Shown: positions 8,101 through 13,448 of the stretch, in pieces
Position numbering within the stretch: the stretch's first letter is position 1
Layout: every line of letters begins with the position of its first letter
Origin: Rhodothermales bacterium
GTDB taxonomy: Bacteria; Bacteroidota; Rhodothermia; Rhodothermales; UBA10348
Assembly: GCA_013003255.1 (NCBI GenBank)
Contig: JABDJZ010000534.1
Span: 1-13,448, forward strand
Length of the DNA: 13,448 bases
Direction: 5' to 3'
Translations under genes and position numbers: made by a program
Notes under the pieces: model-generated
Seen by the model: the letters and a program-made list of their open reading frames with translations, nothing else
Told to the model about the DNA's origin: nothing
The model's database searches: none

Positions 8101-11100
8101 GCCCACCTCGACATCTTCGGTACCGCTCTCGGAAACGTGCTTGACGCTCTCAAAATCGGGCGACGTGGGATCAAGTTCGATGACGTAGATACCGCCCAGG
8201 CCTCCGACATACAGCTTCGTGCCGTCCGGCCCGGCTTCCACATCCTCGGGACCCGATTCACTGCCCAGGCGGATCTGATCCACCGGCTGGTTGAACGCCA
8301 GGCTGGCCTCATTCGCATCAATGATCGAAACGCTTTGGGAGGTCTTCTGGGCCACAAAGACCTTCGATCCGTTTGGCGACACGGCGATGCCCGTGGGGTT
8401 CAGACCTACCGGGATGGTGGCCTGGATGGTCGGCGGTGACACCGTGAGATCCAGCACGCTGACGGTGTGATCGGCGAAGTTCGTGACGTAGGCCCGCGTC
8501 CCGGTGGGATTGATCACGACCTTGAACGGGGTATCTCCCACGGTCACGTCCCCTTTGCTGAGCGTGGTCTCAAGGTCAATTTCCTGCACCTTCCCGGAGG
8601 TGGGATAGGTAACCAGCGCCTTGACGCCGTCAGGTCCTACCTCCACGTCGGACGGACCGGACTCGGAGGCCCCGATCTTGACCTCATCGCCTGTCTCCGG
8701 CGGCACGTTGACTACGAAGAAGGGGAATGCATTGCTGGTCAGGCCGCCTACCTGCACCAGGAGATCGCCTACGTCGGATCCGGTTGGGACCTGCACCACC
8801 AGACTCGTGAGCGACGCACTGACCACCTCCGCCGACACGCCGTCGAACGTGACACTGTTTGCGGTCGGCGTCGGCTGGAATCCAGTACCTGCAATGGTAA
8901 CCTGAGCGCCCGGGCCGGCACTCGGCGGCGATACGGAAAGGATGGCTGGAGCCAGCGCAGGCGCTGCGGCCGTGGTAAACGTGATTTGCTCCGTGGCCGT
9001 CAGCGGGTTGCCGGTCAGGTCCGTGATTCCCGCCCCCACGGTAACGGTGTAGGTGGTTGAGAACGCCAGATTGGAGCTCGGTTGAAAGACAAGACGCGAG
9101 TCCTCGAGCAGCAAGTCAAAGGTGCCGGAAACCGGTGGACTGAACACGACTGCGGTTGCCGTGACGGACGCAGCCAGAATGGGCTCATCGAAATCCACCA
9201 GCACGGGCGTTTCCACGGCCACGCCTGTGGTCAGGTCGGCAGGTCCTACGTCGAGTATGGAAGGCGCCTGCACGGCAACCGTCGTGAAGGACGAGACATG
9301 CGGTGCGGCCAGCGCGTTTCCGGTGGCATCCTTGATGTCCGTGGTCAGCGACACGGTGATGGTCGTGCCCTCCGGCAGATTGCCGTCCGGGGTGAAGACG
9401 GCCGTGGTCTGATCCAGGCCACTCGGCAGCGAAATGGAACCGGCAATCGGAACGCCTGCGGCACTCAGCGAGAAGGATGATGTGGTGATGGACAGCGGAT
9501 CCATCGACTCCGAGAAGCGCACCGTGACCACGTCCGTGATAAAGACGCCAGTTGCGAGGTTCAGCGGGGTAACCTGGGCCACTTCGGGGCTGACTGCATC
9601 CGGCCCCGCGGTAGTAAACGTGGTCGTGTGGGCCGCCGCGATCTGGTTTCCACGCAGGTCGGTGAGGTCCCCGGAAACCTGGATGGTGTACGAGGTGGAG
9701 GGCCGCAGCGCTTCTGCGGGCGTCATGATGGCCAGGATCCCTCCTGGCTCCAGAATCACGCCTGCAGAGACTTCCGTGGTGCCGCCCTCAAGCAGTGACA
9801 ATTCCAGCGTGCCCGGATCGATTTCCTCCGAGAAGGTCACAAGGATGGACTCCGTGGTCTCGACGTCCGTTGCGTTGGCTGCTGGAAACACGCCCGCCAC
9901 GACGGGCGGATCCAGGTCCACGTTTGTGACAATGTTGATGTTGGCTGTCGTTGACCCGGCCGTCACCGGGACCGGCGTTGAGGCCGTTGGCGAGTCACTG
10001 TCGCTGTCGCCGGCCGTATAGAATTCTGCCAGAAACGAGGTGTTGTGCGTAATGGCCCGGTGGTACGCGCTGATATTGCGGGGCCTGAGATCGAAGCCTT
10101 CCACGTCGCCGTCCAGGGGCTGGACAAAGACCTCCCAGGATCCGGGCGTCAGGCGATACAGCGTGTACTCGCCGGCCAGGTTGGTGTATGCCGATACCTT
10201 GACGCCGGATGTCGTGTGCGTCCCGGTGACCAGAGCCCCGGCGATTTTCTGGCCGGGATTTTCGCCATCCTCGATGGTCCCTGTAATGGACCCGTACGCA
10301 TTCAGACCGGCCCCCGGGTATATCTGGGAGATACGGGCCTCGTCATCGTATTCGAGTGAAAGCGCTCCGTTGCCCGGCTGGAGGGCAAACCACATCGTGG
10401 CTTCCAGCACGCCGCTGTGAACGAGTCCGAGGGCGTGGCCGAGTTCGTGGGCTGCGACGGCCCCGATGGGAATCGCACCACCTGAGGTAGACGTCCCGAA
10501 CTTGATGCCCGGATTGTCCACGTAGAGCGGATTGAAGACGATGTCCACGTCGACGATCTCGGCGACATCCGGATCACCGGAGGTTATGGTCAACGTCTTG
10601 GCGGCCACGGCCAGCACACCGGGTGCAAGCGGGAAGGTGTCATCAACGAATGTGATGACATTCGTCCCGTCATTTCCGGCCGTTCCGACCGAGGTTAACG
10701 GGACGCCGGCCGGGAATTCTGCCGACGAGGTCGGGACCGCCGTCCAGGCGTCGAAGGCCGACTGTAGCGCCACGAAGTCTGCTCCGTTGGTTACGCCCGG
10801 AAGACCCTGGTCATTGATGCGGAAAGCTACTGGGACCGAGGCCTGCGTCTGGGTTTGCGGGGCCACAACCCGCACCACGCGGCCCGTTGCTCCGTCCGTT
10901 ACATAGAGTCGGCCATCCGCATCAAAGGCAACCTGGTTGTACCCGTCCCCGCCCAGTCCTTCGACAAACGGCGTCAGTACAGCCGCATCCGCACTGCCGC
11001 TCAGGACGGCGGTTGGCGTGGCGAAGTAGAGCTTGCGGTCCGCGCCGAACGCGGCGCCGTTGGCGGAAGTGGCCGTGAACGCCACGGCCTGCGTGGCAGC

Positions 11101-13448
11101 ATTGATCGGCGTCGTCTGCCCGGCTGGTACGCGAAGTATCTGATTGCGGGCGCGCGCTACGACGTACTGCGTGCCCTCGCTGTCCCACACGATGCCCTCG
11201 GGGTCCCAATTGGCGTCGTCAGGAAATGACAGGTGGACCGTGGATGTCCCGCTGGCCAGATCGGCGGGCCTGACGCGGAGTACCCGCTCGCCCACCACGC
11301 CGGCAGACTGGCTGATGAACAACGAACCGTTCGGGCCGAAGGCCACCTCTGAGGAGGCACCCGCCAGCCAAGGGGCTCCGACTACCGTGGTAGAGACACC
11401 CGGGAGAACGCGCTGTACGCCCACGCTGGTGGCCACGTAGACGTGCCCGTCGGCGCCCACCGTCACATCCTTCGGCGTAGCCAACCCGGAGATCAGTGGG
11501 TCGGGACCCGCTACGGCTCCCGTCTCGTCGAATCGCCGGACCGTCCCGGTCAGTGCATCAGCAATCAGGATGTTGCCATTCGCATCCGTCGCCAGGCCTT
11601 CGGGACGCTCAAACCCGTCCACGAAGGTCTCAAACACATTGCCAAAGGGCACGGTGACGTCACCGGCCACCGAGACGGAAATGTCGTCGCTTTCCAGGGT
11701 CAGGCTGAGGGCCGCATTGGTGGCCTGGAGTGTGTAGATGCCCGCGTCGGCCTGGGCTACGGAGGTCAGCAAAAGGCTGGACGACGTCTCTCCTCCCAGC
11801 GCCGCCCCATCCTTCAGCCACTGGTAGGTGTCTGCCAAGGAAATCTCGGCCGTGAGCGTCCGATTGGTCCCCTCGACGGCCGCCTTGATTTGCGGCTCGC
11901 CAAACACGCCCTGAGGACTGTAGCCGTAGGTAACTGACGGCTCGCCTACGTTGGGCAGGAGGTCATCGAAGTCCAGCAGGTTGTCCTCAACGTTCAGAAG
12001 CGCCAGACCCGGGTAGGACCCAGCAGAAAAATTCGGAATCGCATCGAAGGCGTTGGACGACGCGACGTAGTTGACGATAGTGGTCGGCACCGCCGGGCCT
12101 GCGCCGGAAAACAGGTTGCCATGCACGTACAGGTCCGTCAGCGCCGTGGCGGACAGGTCCGGGATGACGCCGGTCAGCTGATTCTCGCTGAGGCTCAGGA
12201 AAGCCAGCGCCGATGCCCCGGAGAACGAAGCGGGAATCGACCCCGTCAGGGCATTGTTGTCCAGGTTCAACAGCGCCAGGGCCGGCAGTCCTCCCAGCGT
12301 CGATGGAATGGAGCCGGACAGGTTGTTCGAGTACAACCGGACAGTGGTGAGCGCCGTCGCGTTTCCGAGGGCGGTCGGAATGGCGCCCGTCAGATCATTC
12401 TCGTAGAGGTGCAGCTCTCTCAGCGTCGGGATGCTGCCCAGCGTTCCGGGAATGCCGCCTGAAATAGTGTTGGTACCCAGGTTCAGGACCTCGAGTGCCG
12501 TAAGGTCTCCGAGCGATGCGGGCAGCGTGCCCACCAGATTGTTGCCGTTGAGGTTGATCTCGGTGACCCGCGAGTTCTGGACGGTGACGCCAAACCAGGT
12601 AGCCGCATCGCCCGTCAGCCAACCGGTGTTGTCCGTCCAGGCTGCTCCGTTCGTGGCGTTGTACAGCGCCTCGAGCGCGGCCTGGTCCGTAGCATTGGTC
12701 CCGACGGGTTCAGCCGTGACCGCAGGACCCACGGTCCCGAACTCGGAGCTGTTGCCGTCCGCGTCGGTAGCGGTGGCTATCAGCCGATCGCCCAACACTA
12801 CGCCGAGCGAGGCCGCTTGGCCCAGATTGGCCACCACTGTGCCCGGGGCCGTGTAGGAGTCGGATCCAACGAACGTCTGCCCCTCCTGGAGGGCCGCATC
12901 CGCCTCGAAGAACTCGGCCGTAATGGGAAACGTGGAGTTGGGCGATACGGAGTCCACCGAGTACGTGACCCTGAGATCTCCGGAGACGGAGATCTCGGCG
13001 AGCGTGATCACCGGTGAGTTCTGGAGGTTGTTGGGTCCGGCGTCTGCATCGCCGGCGTCATCGGTGTTTTGACCGGCCTGCCCCCCGGGCGGAATGAGGT
13101 CGATTCCCAGTCCCGTATTCGAGAAGATGCTGTTCTCGGAAATCTGGTTCCGAAGCGGGTCGAATGTCCCGTCTACCCGGCCGATGTAAATCCCAGTCCC
13201 GTTGTAGGCGATGGTGTTCTCCATGAACACGTTGTCGTGCGCGCCCTTCTGGACGAAAATGCCCCGCGGGTTTCCAAGGCCGGCCGTTCCTGCGGCATTG
13301 GTCCCGATGAGGTTGTTGCGCACAACCCAGGCCACCGAGGTCTCACTGCCGTTGGCGAATGTGATCTCCAGTCCGTCGTTGGCATTGCCGGAGATGACGT
13401 TGGCCGATGCCGGGGTCGGTCCGCCCACAATGGTCCTCAGGCCCTGGT
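5176..13448 (-). CDS. Giant mosaic T9SS-exported surface protein with embedded matrixin metalloprotease (partial, N terminus missing)
   Basis: Residues are numbered from a GTG at 13428 (residue 1), but that codon is almost surely internal. The frame stays open to the window edge, and the upstream codons read into a beta-helix repeat (TIVGGPTPASANVISGN). At least 2,757 codons are therefore visible and the true N terminus, with the expected signal peptide, lies outside. Domains in order: beta-helix (to about 145), plant-type LRRs (244-493), Ig-like (499-587), NHL-like propeller (590-858), matrixin metalloprotease (864-1043; zinc site 994-1004), carboxypeptidase-regulatory-like (1043-1123), three Big_5 (1170-1487), IPT/TIG (1492-1574), YVTN/SESG propeller (1583-1904), Asp-rich region (1914-2132), DUF11-like (2137-2297), orphan Cys segment (2299-2377), BNR propeller (2377-2655) and T9SS sorting domain (2662-2750). 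This suggests a cell-surface or released adhesive and proteolytic protein. Only four cysteines occur, all in the C-terminal third. The binding partner is unknown. The downstream protease gene is probably in the same operon. Confidence 0.93.
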   Translation of the reverse strand, partial: QGLRTIVGGPTPASANVISGNANDGLEITFANGSETSVAWVVRNNLIGTNAAGTAGLGNPRGIFVQKGAHDNVFMENTIAYNGTGIYIGRVDGTFDPLRNQISENSIFSNTGLGIDLIPPGGQAGQNTDDAGDADAGPNNLQNSPVITLAEISVSGDLRVTYSVDSVSPNSTFPITAEFFEADAALQEGQTFVGSDSYTAPGTVVANLGQAASLGVVLGDRLIATATDADGNSSEFGTVGPAVTAEPVGTNATDQAALEALYNATNGAAWTDNTGWLTGDAATWFGVTVQNSRVTEINLNGNNLVGTLPASLGDLTALEVLNLGTNTISGGIPGTLGSIPTLRELHLYENDLTGAIPTALGNATALTTVRLYSNNLSGSIPSTLGGLPALALLNLDNNALTGSIPASFSGASALAFLSLSENQLTGVIPDLSATALTDLYVHGNLFSGAGPAVPTTIVNYVASSNAFDAIPNFSAGSYPGLALLNVEDNLLDFDDLLPNVGEPSVTYGYSPQGVFGEPQIKAAVEGTNRTLTAEISLADTYQWLKDGAALGGETSSSLLLTSVAQADAGIYTLQATNAALSLTLESDDISVSVAGDVTVPFGNVFETFVDGFERPEGLATDANGNILIADALTGTVRRFDETGAVAGPDPLISGLATPKDVTVGADGHVYVATSVGVQRVLPGVSTTVVGAPWLAGASSEVAFGPNGSLFISQSAGVVGERVLRVRPADLASGTSTVHLSFPDDANWDPEGIVWDSEGTQYVVARARNQILRVPAGQTTPINAATQAVAFTATSANGAAFGADRKLYFATPTAVLSGSADAAVLTPFVEGLGGDGYNQVAFDADGRLYVTDGATGRVVRVVAPQTQTQASVPVAFRINDQGLPGVTNGADFVALQSAFDAWTAVPTSSAEFPAGVPLTSVGTAGNDGTNVITFVDDTFPLAPGVLAVAAKTLTITSGDPDVAEIVDVDIVFNPLYVDNPGIKFGTSTSGGAIPIGAVAAHELGHALGLVHSGVLEATMWFALQPGNGALSLEYDDEARISQIYPGAGLNAYGSITGTIEDGENPGQKIAGALVTGTHTTSGVKVSAYTNLAGEYTLYRLTPGSWEVFVQPLDGDVEGFDLRPRNISAYHRAITHNTSFLAEFYTAGDSDSDSPTASTPVPVTAGSTTANINIVTNVDLDPPVVAGVFPAANATDVETTESILVTFSEEIDPGTLELSLLEGGTTEVSAGVILEPGGILAIMTPAEALRPSTSYTIQVSGDLTDLRGNQIAAAHTTTFTTAGPDAVSPEVAQVTPLNLATGVFITDVVTVRFSESMDPLSITTSSFSLSAAGVPIAGSISLPSGLDQTTAVFTPDGNLPEGTTITVSLTTDIKDATGNALAAPHVSSFTTVAVQAPSILDVGPADLTTGVAVETPVLVDFDEPILAASVTATAVVFSPPVSGTFDLLLEDSRLVFQPSSNLAFSTTYTVTVGAGITDLTGNPLTATEQITFTTAAAPALAPAILSVSPPSAGPGAQVTIAGTGFQPTPTANSVTFDGVSAEVVSASLTSLVVQVPTGSDVGDLLVQVGGLTSNAFPFFVVNVPPETGDEVKIGASESGPSDVEVGPDGVKALVTYPTSGKVQEIDLETTLSKGDVTVGDTPFKVVINPTGTRAYVTNFADHTVSVLDLTVSPPTIQATIPVGLNPTGIAVSPNGSKVFVAQKTSQSVSIIDANEASLAFNQPVDQIRLGSESGPEDVEAGPDGTKLYVGGLGGIYVIELDPTSPDFESVKHVSESGTEDVEVGPDGTQLFAVTKTGFIQIVDIDPNSATPYAVVNTSESGVERVEVGPDGTQLFATTSTGEVKVFAITYGVGTADAVTSLKPGLQLIESIPVGVSPQGIAVSPATGTIVVANSESAATEAVSVIEGVAAETSIDLPTDQPGPFTVVLDNADTVMLAANGVEVFRQPVADIGELRIDGTDGDDHLIIDLSGGSPTTNLLITFYGGDQGTEGDQLTVSGASSSDIEHVFYDEHSGQINVDGLGTINYFELEPVTDNMDAVNRVFSLSAGVSQTVTLSADGDGASGNGQSFIDSDNGSESITFANPTGTLAIVGDAGADVFRIGDLDTPAGTLTSLSVTGAAAADSFYVRPSALYPISVDGGTAAVCPGDVLTLDLAGIAGATLSMTGAGTGTWTFDAPHQPVSFTGIGSQPSSNADISLALSQGIAYTLDNSGLTLTVENAGTQAASCVRITIPDELVADLTGTSLVPSDGTLAGSPLVWTIPVMEGETTETLTITGLVSGIMPITYGLDLSVGGGSASSAGFTISPGFRFPAKAHVNTAIETTVNITVGGMPYSYNRLIVGLFQGSPGIDSSVWCSQPESIPTLFEPPGYIGFWRPCGEGLPHPLHANDLYEDDLGTLWLATWGHEGLYKSTDSGSTWEAVEPKLNAQSNGSTGWVNVYAITQDQAGVLYISANNGEVFRSLNGGDDWQKVGSLPNYSADTPWSLEGHPTRAGTVFAGTFGRGVFISDDFGFTWAPLGGDVLNDVLLAADAGHIFDLEVSPDDPDVLFAGTASGVFRGTPFAVTPSWTPMGPTVTLSGGSTVTPEIRTLSFIDDAGGDDDLVAGSWGFGVFTADDPLSATALTPLALREAYVSMLIPLADGGIFAITKEGGAHVLESGATSTSVSAETALPESFVLDQNYPNPFNPVTTIRFGMAESGFARLTVIDVLGRTVGTLLEGGLAAGYHEVQFDASGLPSGIYLYVLEGAHGRLTKRLILAK
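5179..5445 (-). other. T9SS type A C-terminal sorting domain
   Basis: The last 89 residues of the giant protein start LPESFVLDQNYPNPFNP, continue with TTIRF, VIDVLGRTV, GYHEVQFDASGLPSGIYLY, and end TKRLILAK. This is the classic C-terminal beta-sandwich signal of T9SS cargo. In known systems PorU, a gingipain-like sortase, removes it after the cargo crosses the outer membrane. It is therefore the best evidence that the giant protein is exported to or past the surface, even though its signal peptide is not visible. Confidence 0.95.
5470..6300 (-). repeat. BNR / Asp-box beta-propeller domain
   Basis: This part of the giant protein has about five blade-like repeats, several ending in an Asp-box (S-x-D-x-G-x-T-W): STDSGSTW, SLNGGDDW and SDDFGFTW. 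Related strands contain GVF or GLY motifs such as GRGVFISDD, ASGVFRG and GFGVFTADD. Such propellers are shared by sialidases, Ycf48-like and sortilin-like proteins. The sialidase Arg triad is not apparent, so a binding or scaffolding role just before the sorting domain is more likely than enzymatic activity. Confidence 0.75.
6300..6535 (-). other. Unassigned segment with a cysteine pair
   Basis: About 78 residues (2299-2377) between the DUF11-like domain and the BNR propeller fit no domain I recognise. They contain two of the protein's four cysteines, codons at 6388-6390 (VWCSQ) and 6322-6324 (RPCGEG), with 21 residues between them. The stretch between them is rich in Pro and aromatic residues (FEPPGYIGFWRP). 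The spacing would allow a disulfide in the oxidising extracellular setting. Function is unknown. Confidence 0.4.
6540..7020 (-). other. DUF11-like Ig-fold domain
   Basis: Residues about 2137-2297 have the pattern of conserved-repeat (DUF11) domains of bacterial surface proteins: NADISLALSQ, then LTLTVENAGTQAASCVRITIPDEL, then LVWTIPVMEGETTETLTITG (each given in part). These domains are stalk or spacer modules. One cysteine (codon 6772-6774) lies in the fold and another (codon 7018-7020) at its upstream border, close enough to suggest a disulfide. Confidence 0.6.
7035..7690 (-). other. Asp-rich, degenerate RTX-like region
   Basis: Residues about 1914-2132 carry repeated short strands separated by Asp/Gly turns: GTDGDDHLIIDLSGG, FYGGDQGTEGDQLTVSG, SADGDGASGNGQSF, GDAGADVFRIGD. 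They recall calcium-binding RTX or parallel beta-roll repeats but do not keep the strict GGxGxDxUx nonapeptide. A calcium-stabilised beta-solenoid spacer is possible. This is inference; the region could also be a set of Ig-like modules. Confidence 0.4.
7720..8690 (-). repeat. YVTN-type seven-bladed propeller with two blade classes (SESG and YVTN)
   Basis: Four blades begin with SESGxxxVExGPDG: 8623-8667, 8218-8262, 8089-8133 and 7957-8001. Three others are classic YVTN blades, for example NPTGTRAYVTNFADHTVSVLD, NPTGIAVSPNGSKVFVAQ and SPQGIAVSPATGTIVVANS (given in part). The order is SESG, YVTN, YVTN, SESG, SESG, SESG, YVTN, making seven blades, the expected number for one closed propeller. 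Spacings support a common 43-45 residue period: 135 residues between the first and second SESG (three periods), then 43 and 44. The last blade is offset by an insertion of about 12 residues. Such propellers usually mediate protein or glycan binding. Confidence 0.8.
8705..8957 (-). other. IPT/TIG domain
   Basis: Residues about 1492-1574 match the IPT/TIG immunoglobulin-like fold: ILSVSPPSAGPGAQVTIAG, TGFQPT, VTFDGVSAEVVSAS, LVVQVPTGSDVGDLLVQV. It is a common extracellular spacer or binding module, placed here between the Big_5 array and the YVTN propeller. Confidence 0.85.
8970..9925 (-). repeat. Three tandem Big_5 Ig-like domains
   Basis: Three consecutive domains of about 105 residues start near 9920, 9590 and 9272. 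Each has the Big_5 pattern: a P-x-x-x-A/L-x-x-V start (VFPAANATDVETTESILVTF), a central strand with F(S/D)E, the late strand (S/T)TxYT(V/I)xV or its counterpart, the turn D-L/A-x-G-N, and the final TFTT. Known relatives form rod-like stalks in secreted bacterial enzymes and adhesins. The three copies have diverged, so they are not a recent duplication. Confidence 0.85.
10060..10300 (-). other. Carboxypeptidase-regulatory-like (beta-sandwich) domain
   Basis: Residues about 1043-1123 begin GSITGTIEDGENPGQKIAGA and continue AYTNLAGEYTLYRLTPGSWEV, the usual pattern of a transthyretin-like carboxypeptidase-regulatory domain. It directly follows the metalloprotease and may help fold or position it. 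A short acidic linker with SDSDSDS follows, near 9995-10010. Confidence 0.75.
10300..10840 (-). other. Matrixin-like zinc metalloprotease domain (M10 family)
   Basis: A full metzincin zinc site reads HELGHALGLVH, residues 994-1004 (codons 10417-10449), with Glu995 as general base. Met1012 (codon 10393-10395) in EATMW gives the Met-turn eight residues after the last His, close to matrixin spacing. Upstream, ALQSAFDAWTAV, NVITFVDD and DIVFN match the matrixin N-terminal subdomain; downstream, DDEARISQIYPG matches its last helix. All catalytic residues are intact, so endopeptidase activity is predicted. No cysteine lies upstream in the visible protein, so a cysteine-switch propeptide is not visible. 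Confidence 0.88.
10850..11660 (-). repeat. NHL / SMP-30-like beta-propeller
   Basis: Residues about 590-858 hold roughly six blades with the pattern P-x-G/D-(L/V)-A/T-x-D-x-(N/D)-G-x-(L/V)-Y/F-(V/I)-(A/T)-D: RPEGLATDANGNILIAD, TPKDVTVGADGHVYVAT, ASSEVAFGPNGSLFISQ, DPEGIVWDSEGTQYVVA, ANGAAFGADRKLYFAT, YNQVAFDADGRLYVTD. It lies immediately before the metalloprotease and probably binds a ligand or substrate. Confidence 0.8.
11670..11935 (-). other. Ig-like (I-set type) domain
   Basis: Residues about 499-587 carry the core Ig pattern: the W strand in TYQWLKDGAAL and the ADAGIYTLQATN strand. The usual disulfide cysteines are absent: IYTLQ stands where many homologues have YxC. A YSPQ motif precedes it, as in many Bacteroidota LRR-Ig proteins. 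Confidence 0.75.
11950..12700 (-). repeat. Plant-type leucine-rich repeat array
   Basis: Six regular repeats of about 24 residues follow the plant-specific pattern LxxLxLxxNxLxGxIPxxLGxL, for example RELHLYENDLTGAIPTALG and ALLNLDNNALTGSIPASF. Two or three degenerate repeats come after. An LRR N-terminal cap precedes them (DQAALEALYNATNGAAWTDN, then WFGVTV). Arrays of this kind form solenoids that bind proteins or glycans. In Bacteroidota they are often followed by the same YSPQ-Ig unit seen here. Confidence 0.9.
13000..13448 (-). repeat. Right-handed parallel beta-helix (partial)
   Basis: The first visible residues show the repeat (T)IGG-x-x-P-x-x-x-NVISGN, in the form TIVGGPTPASANVISGN, followed by parallel-helix rungs: VVRNNLIGTNAAG, DNVFMENTIAYNGTGIYIG, NQISENSIFSNTGLGIDL. 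The domain ends with NNLQNSPVITLAEI, the usual boundary motif before an Ig-like strand. More rungs are expected beyond the window. Confidence 0.85.

Noticed and set aside
7957..8667. SESG repeats as a recent DNA-level tandem duplication
   Set aside because: The repeats are similar in protein but use many different codons and are separated by diverged blades, so they are old propeller blades rather than a recent DNA repeat. No CRISPR array, insertion sequence, tRNA or rRNA was seen anywhere in the window.

Overview
The window (13,448 bp, GC-rich, four genes, almost no non-coding DNA) looks like chromosome from a flagellated member of the Bacteroidota-related phyla, most likely Rhodothermota. 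Three observations support this. The giant secreted protein ends in a type IX secretion (T9SS) type A sorting domain with the QNYPNPFNP signature typical of Rhodothermota, Balneolota and Ignavibacteria. A secreted TPR-CHAT protein, common in these groups, sits next to it. A flagellin gene has a sigma-28 promoter. The high GC favours Rhodothermota over Balneolota or Ignavibacteria. This placement is inference; no rRNA or other marker gene is present.

Layout, left to right. A short flagellin gene (16-843, minus) has a well-formed sigma-28 promoter (936-962) and a good ribosome binding site. It diverges from an extended short-chain dehydrogenase/reductase gene (1042-2076, plus) across a 198-bp intergenic region, the longest gene-free stretch in the window. 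The reductase converges, with only 18 bp between stop codons, on a TPR-CHAT caspase-like protease gene (2095-5142, minus; signal peptide, about nine TPR-like repeats, C-terminal His-Cys dyad). Thirty-three bases upstream of the protease gene on the same strand ends a giant gene (5176 to the right edge and beyond, minus; at least 2,757 codons visible, N terminus outside the window).

The giant protein is a mosaic adhesin/enzyme-like surface protein. In order it shows a right-handed beta-helix, plant-type leucine-rich repeats, an Ig-like domain, an NHL-type propeller, a complete matrixin-type zinc metalloprotease, a carboxypeptidase-regulatory-like domain, three Big_5 Ig-like domains, an IPT/TIG domain, a YVTN-type propeller with a second blade family carrying SESG, an Asp-rich region, a DUF11-like domain, a cysteine-containing orphan segment, a BNR/Asp-box propeller and the T9SS sorting domain.

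The giant gene and the protease gene are probably co-transcribed: same strand, a short gap and no convincing terminator between them. Both products should leave the cytoplasm. The most interesting hypothesis is that a secreted clan CD (caspase/gingipain-like) protease and a T9SS-exported giant protein with its own metalloprotease form a two-gene cell-surface system. The flagellin and the reductase look like unrelated housekeeping or accessory genes.
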